In this document: positions 6,185 to 8,891 of the stretch, piece after piece
How the letters are laid out: each line of letters opens with the position of its first letter
How positions within the stretch are numbered: position 1 is the first letter of the stretch
Program-made: the position numbers and the translations under genes
The notes under the pieces: generated by a model
Told to the model about the DNA's origin: nothing
The model's database searches: none
Seen by the model: only the letters and a program-made list of their open reading frames with translations
NCBI GenBank assembly: GCA_964434165.1
Contig: CAYSUS010000178.1
Location: forward strand, 1-8,891
Reading direction: 5' to 3'
From: CAYSUS01 sp964434165
GTDB lineage: Bacteria; Planctomycetota; Planctomycetia; Pirellulales; Thermoguttaceae
Length of the DNA stretch: 8,891 nt

Positions 6185-7288
6185 TCAGGCGGCGCGCGAC
6201 TGCGGACCGCGCCGGCGGACGACGTCCTGGAGGGCGGCCTCGATGGCCGCGACCTGGCTCTGGATGGAGAACCTCCGTCGCACCGTCTCCCGACCGGCCT
6301 CGCCCATACGGCGGCGGAGCGCCGGGTCGCGGATCAGCGCGCCCAGGGCCTCGCCCAGGGCCCGCCGGTCGCCGGGGCGCACGAGGAAGCCGTTGCGGCC
6401 GGGCTCGACGCATTCGGGCACCCCGCCCACCGTGGTTCCCACCACGGGCAGGCCCGTGTACATGGCCTCGAGGATCGACAGGGGAAGCTGCTCCTCCCGC
6501 GAGGGCAGGACGAAGATGTCCAGCGCGGCAAGGACGTCGGGCACGTCGTCCCGGTGTCCCAGCCAACGGACGGCATGGGCCACGCCCAGGCGCTCGGCGT
6601 CGGCGTGCAACCGTTCCATGTACCACTCGGGGCCGGCCACCCCGGCCAGAAGGACGCGCGTGTTGGGCGACTCCGTCAGCAACTGCGGTAGCACGTGGAC
6701 GAGGTCGTGCTGCGATTTGCGGTGATCGACGCTCCCCAGCACGCCCACGAGGATCGTGCCGTTGTCGGCGCCCACCTCGCGACGGATCCTTTGACGGTCG
6801 GCCGCAGTCACGGCGGCGATCCGGGCGTCGTCGATGAAGTTGTGGATGGTGACGATGCGGTCGGCTCGCACCAGGTTGTAGCGGCGGTGGAACTTCCGCG
6901 TGGCCTCCGAGGCGGCGATGACCAGGTCGTTCAGCAGCCAGTGCGCCTGGATCAGTCGGCTTTGGGCCGTGGCCACCGACGGCAGGCCGCTGAACCACCG
7001 CAGCAGCACGCCGAAGAAATGCGCCCGGCTCAGGTGCGTGTGAAGGACCTCGACTCCCGTGCGCCGTGCGATCGACGCGATGCGACGGAGCTCGTCCGGG
7101 GGCCAGCGCCGCAGCTCCGAGAACACGACTTCCAGCCGCTCCCCCGCGACGTCCTCGGCGATCCGCGCCCCGGGCCGGCAGACGAGCGTCACACGGTGGC
7201 CCCGGGCGAGCAGCTCGCGGATCACCAGCCGGCAGTGCAGCACGGCCCCGTTGAGGTTGTGGCCGGAGACGATCTCCATCACGTGCAT
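6185..7288 (-). CDS. family 4 glycosyltransferase (GT-B fold)
   Basis: This 367-residue cytoplasmic or membrane-associated enzyme would transfer a sugar from a nucleotide donor to a growing glycan or lipid-linked acceptor. The N-terminal acceptor half starts with the usual short strand and a Gly-rich loop (IVSGHNLNGA, 6-15), then has a LLARGHRVTLVCRPG segment and VLHTHLSRAH (81-90). The linker region contains TIHNFID (147-153). The donor half carries VGVLGSVDHRK (181-191), WLGHRDDVPDVLAALDIFVLPS (242-263) and the EX7E motif with Glu266 and Glu274, followed by GLPVVGTTVGGVPE and NGFLV. Length and order are normal for the family. The ATG at 7288 is chosen because the fold begins there and an AGGTGG box lies seven bases upstream. 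The gene starts 23 bases after the stop of the GT87 gene, so the two are probably one transcript. The exact sugar and acceptor are not known. Confidence 0.92.
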   Translation of the reverse strand: MHVMEIVSGHNLNGAVLHCRLVIRELLARGHRVTLVCRPGARIAEDVAGERLEVVFSELRRWPPDELRRIASIARRTGVEVLHTHLSRAHFFGVLLRWFSGLPSVATAQSRLIQAHWLLNDLVIAASEATRKFHRRYNLVRADRIVTIHNFIDDARIAAVTAADRQRIRREVGADNGTILVGVLGSVDHRKSQHDLVHVLPQLLTESPNTRVLLAGVAGPEWYMERLHADAERLGVAHAVRWLGHRDDVPDVLAALDIFVLPSREEQLPLSILEAMYTGLPVVGTTVGGVPECVEPGRNGFLVRPGDRRALGEALGALIRDPALRRRMGEAGRETVRRRFSIQSQVAAIEAALQDVVRRRGPQSRAA

Positions 7289-7295
7289 TGCGGAT

Positions 7296-7301
7296 CCACC
7301 T
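7296..7301 (-). promoter_or_regulatory. ribosome binding site of the GT4 gene
   Basis: The - strand reads AGGTGG seven bases before the ATG at 7288, inside the short gap after the GT87 stop. It separates the true start from the open frame that continues upstream through the GT87 gene. Confidence 0.55.
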
Positions 7302-7311
7302 GCCGTTGGTG

Positions 7312-8891
7312 CTAGCGGGGAAGGGCGCTGCTTTGTGCGGGTTCGGCGCGGGGGCCGGCCCGATCCCGCGCTCGCGTCCAGTCGGCGTGGGGCGGGGGCG
7401 GCGATGCCGCGGCGGTCGCCGTGGCGCGGTTCGTCGTCGCTTCGGCCTCGCCCTTCGTCGGGCTTCGCCGGGACGCCCACACGATCAGAAGGGCCGCGCC
7501 CAGCAGCCAGGCGGCCGTGCCCAGGCCCAGGACACCCGCGCGCCCCGCCTGCTTGAGCAGCGCGTAATGGGTGACCGAGAGCACGGGCGGCACGCAGGCC
7601 AGGAGCATCGCCACGCGCGGCATGCCCTGGCGGTCGAGCCACAGCGGTACGAACAGCACGGCCGGCAGCAGGAGCATGAAGTAATGTCCCCAGGAGATCG
7701 GCGAGAGCACGAGGATGCCCACGCAGGCCAGGCCGAACCCGGCAGCCATGCTCAAACGGTCGCCCTTGAGCCCCAGGGCGAGGATCGCCAGGGCGAGGGC
7801 CGCAAGCTCCGCCGCGCGGGCGCCAAGCTGCGCCCGATGGAACGCGGGCGTGTCCACGCGATTCGGCGCGTCGCAATCGACGTCGAGCCGCGTGTCGTCC
7901 GGCCCGCCCGCAAACGCGCGGTCGGCCCACGCCGCCGCGCGGAACATGCCGTTGGAGAGGCTCTGATTGCGGACGGTTCGGTGGTTTCCGCCGAAGGCGT
8001 TGATCGTCTCCGATTCCGGCGGACGCGAGGCCGTGGCGTCGTCCGGCACCCGCACTCGCGACGCCGCGGTGAGAACGCGGACCGACCAGTCGTCCAGGTG
8101 CTTGAGGTTGGCGTTCCATCCCACGGCCGCCGCGGGGACGACCAGGAAAAACAGGAGCAGGCCCAGCACCACGCCCGCCGCCGTGGAAGGAAACATCGCC
8201 AGGCCCGTGTTCGCGACAGCCGGCTCGGACTCGCCCGACGAACGTCCCGCGGCAAGCGCGCGCACGAAGGCCAGGAACTGCACGGCCAGCAGCGCGCAGA
8301 CGGACAGGGCCGGAGTCACCTTGAGCACGATCGGGCCCGCGAGCACCACGCCGCCCAGCAGGCGCGCGGGCCAGGTCCGTCCGTCGAGCGCGAGCCTCAG
8401 GCCCAGCAGCATCAGGTAGAGCTTGAACATCCCTACTTGCCCCCGCTGCAGGCAATTCAGCGCGGGGAACAGGGCCGCCACGCACGCCGCCACGCCCAGT
8501 CGCGGAAACCAGCGCGCGTAGCGCTCGGCCACGAATCCATCCTCGCGCCGCAGGGCCGCGACGATCCGCGCCGACTCGTGATAGCAGCCCCAGCAGAAGA
8601 GCACGGAAAGGAAGTACCAGACCAGGACCTGGTTCTCCATGGCCAGGGCGTGGAGCGGGGCGACCAGGATCGCCAGCAGCGGCGGGTAGATGTACTTCCA
8701 GCCGCGGGGATTGGTCACCTCGTAGGGCGGCCGGCCGTCGAAGAACGCCGCGCCGGCCTCCGTGTAGACTGTGAAGTCGGTCTTGTGCTCCAACGGCCGG
8801 TCGGGCCACGGCAGCCCGCGGAGCCGCACGTCGGCCCAACCCCACACCGCAAGGGCCACGATCAGCCCGGCGATCCATCGCCATCGCGGGC
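7312..8891 (-). CDS. GT87-type integral membrane glycosyltransferase (5' end outside window)
   Basis: This polytopic membrane protein resembles family GT87 (DUF2029), GT-C enzymes that take a sugar from a polyprenyl phosphate carrier and act on the outer side of the membrane. Known members include alpha-mannosyltransferases. Counting from the GTG at 8859, visible family features are the Asp28 loop (DFTVYTEA) with DGRPPYE after it, YIYPP (56-60) and APLHAL, the LQRGQ segment (137-141), LKVTPALS (179-186), NQSL (298-301) and LSPISWGHY (385-393). Many hydrophobic helices lie between them. The frame stays open beyond 8859 to the window edge with hydrophobic residues (Trp-Ile-Ala-Gly-Leu-Ile) that continue the first helix. 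The true start is therefore probably outside, and the GTG at 8859 would cut that helix. After the last helix there is an unusual polar tail of about 50 residues rich in Ala, Pro, Arg and Thr. The gene is first of the visible - strand group. Confidence 0.85.
   Translation of the reverse strand, partial: PRWRWIAGLIVALAVWGWADVRLRGLPWPDRPLEHKTDFTVYTEAGAAFFDGRPPYEVTNPRGWKYIYPPLLAILVAPLHALAMENQVLVWYFLSVLFCWGCYHESARIVAALRREDGFVAERYARWFPRLGVAACVAALFPALNCLQRGQVGMFKLYLMLLGLRLALDGRTWPARLLGGVVLAGPIVLKVTPALSVCALLAVQFLAFVRALAAGRSSGESEPAVANTGLAMFPSTAAGVVLGLLLFFLVVPAAAVGWNANLKHLDDWSVRVLTAASRVRVPDDATASRPPESETINAFGGNHRTVRNQSLSNGMFRAAAWADRAFAGGPDDTRLDVDCDAPNRVDTPAFHRAQLGARAAELAALALAILALGLKGDRLSMAAGFGLACVGILVLSPISWGHYFMLLLPAVLFVPLWLDRQGMPRVAMLLACVPPVLSVTHYALLKQAGRAGVLGLGTAAWLLGAALLIVWASRRSPTKGEAEATTNRATATAAASPPPPHADWTRARDRAGPRAEPAQSSALPR

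Noticed and set aside
7289..8884. Open - strand frame that continues from the GT4 gene upstream through the GT87 gene, giving an apparent 899-residue protein
   Set aside because: The upstream part is an Arg/Gly/Ala/Pro-rich shadow of the GT87 coding frame, with no recognisable domain. The GT4 fold starts at 7288 with its own ribosome binding site.

Overview
The window is strongly GC-rich and densely coding. It holds a very large secreted surface protein with a PEP-CTERM sorting tail on the + strand. Facing it are three consecutive glycosyltransferase genes on the - strand. A DUF2341 domain fused to laminin-G-like domains, long tandem LamG-like repeats, a PEP-CTERM tail and GT87/GtrB-type enzymes together suggest an environmental bacterium, most likely a planctomycete or a relative in the PVC group. 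This is inferred from protein style; no rRNA or other marker gene is present.

Layout. Positions 1-235 hold the possible 3' end of an unrecognised gene with two CxxC pairs (weak call). Positions 271-4976 (+) hold one ancestral gene of about 1559 codons: signal peptide, DUF2341, a LamG-like domain, five tandem LamG-like repeats of 231-238 residues, and a C-terminal PEP-CTERM anchor. As written it is split into two frames by an exact 26-bp tandem duplication at 2849-2900. Removing one copy restores a single uninterrupted frame. Positions 5002-6027 (-) encode a GtrB/DPM1-like family 2 glycosyltransferase with two C-terminal membrane helices. Positions 6028-6184 are intergenic and contain a good -10 box for that gene and a GC-rich hairpin behind the next gene upstream. 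Positions 6185-7288 (-) encode a family 4 glycosyltransferase of GT-B fold. Positions 7312 to the window edge (-) encode an integral membrane GT87-type glycosyltransferase whose 5' end lies outside the window.

How the genes may work together (inference). The GT2 enzyme would load a sugar onto a polyprenyl phosphate carrier. The GT87 enzyme belongs to a family that uses such lipid-linked sugars on the outer face of the membrane. The GT4 enzyme would act in the cytoplasm with a nucleotide sugar. Together they look like part of a cell-surface glycan or exopolysaccharide locus. PEP-CTERM proteins are known to be sorted by exosortase, often in exopolysaccharide-producing bacteria, so the neighbouring repeat protein may be displayed in or on that glycan. 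No exosortase gene is visible here.

The most notable observation is the 26-bp duplication. It may be a true inactivating mutation, a reversible on/off switch that separates a shorter protein without its anchor from the full-length anchored form, or an assembly error. I see no clear evidence of a wholly new system, CRISPR array, mobile element or RNA gene.
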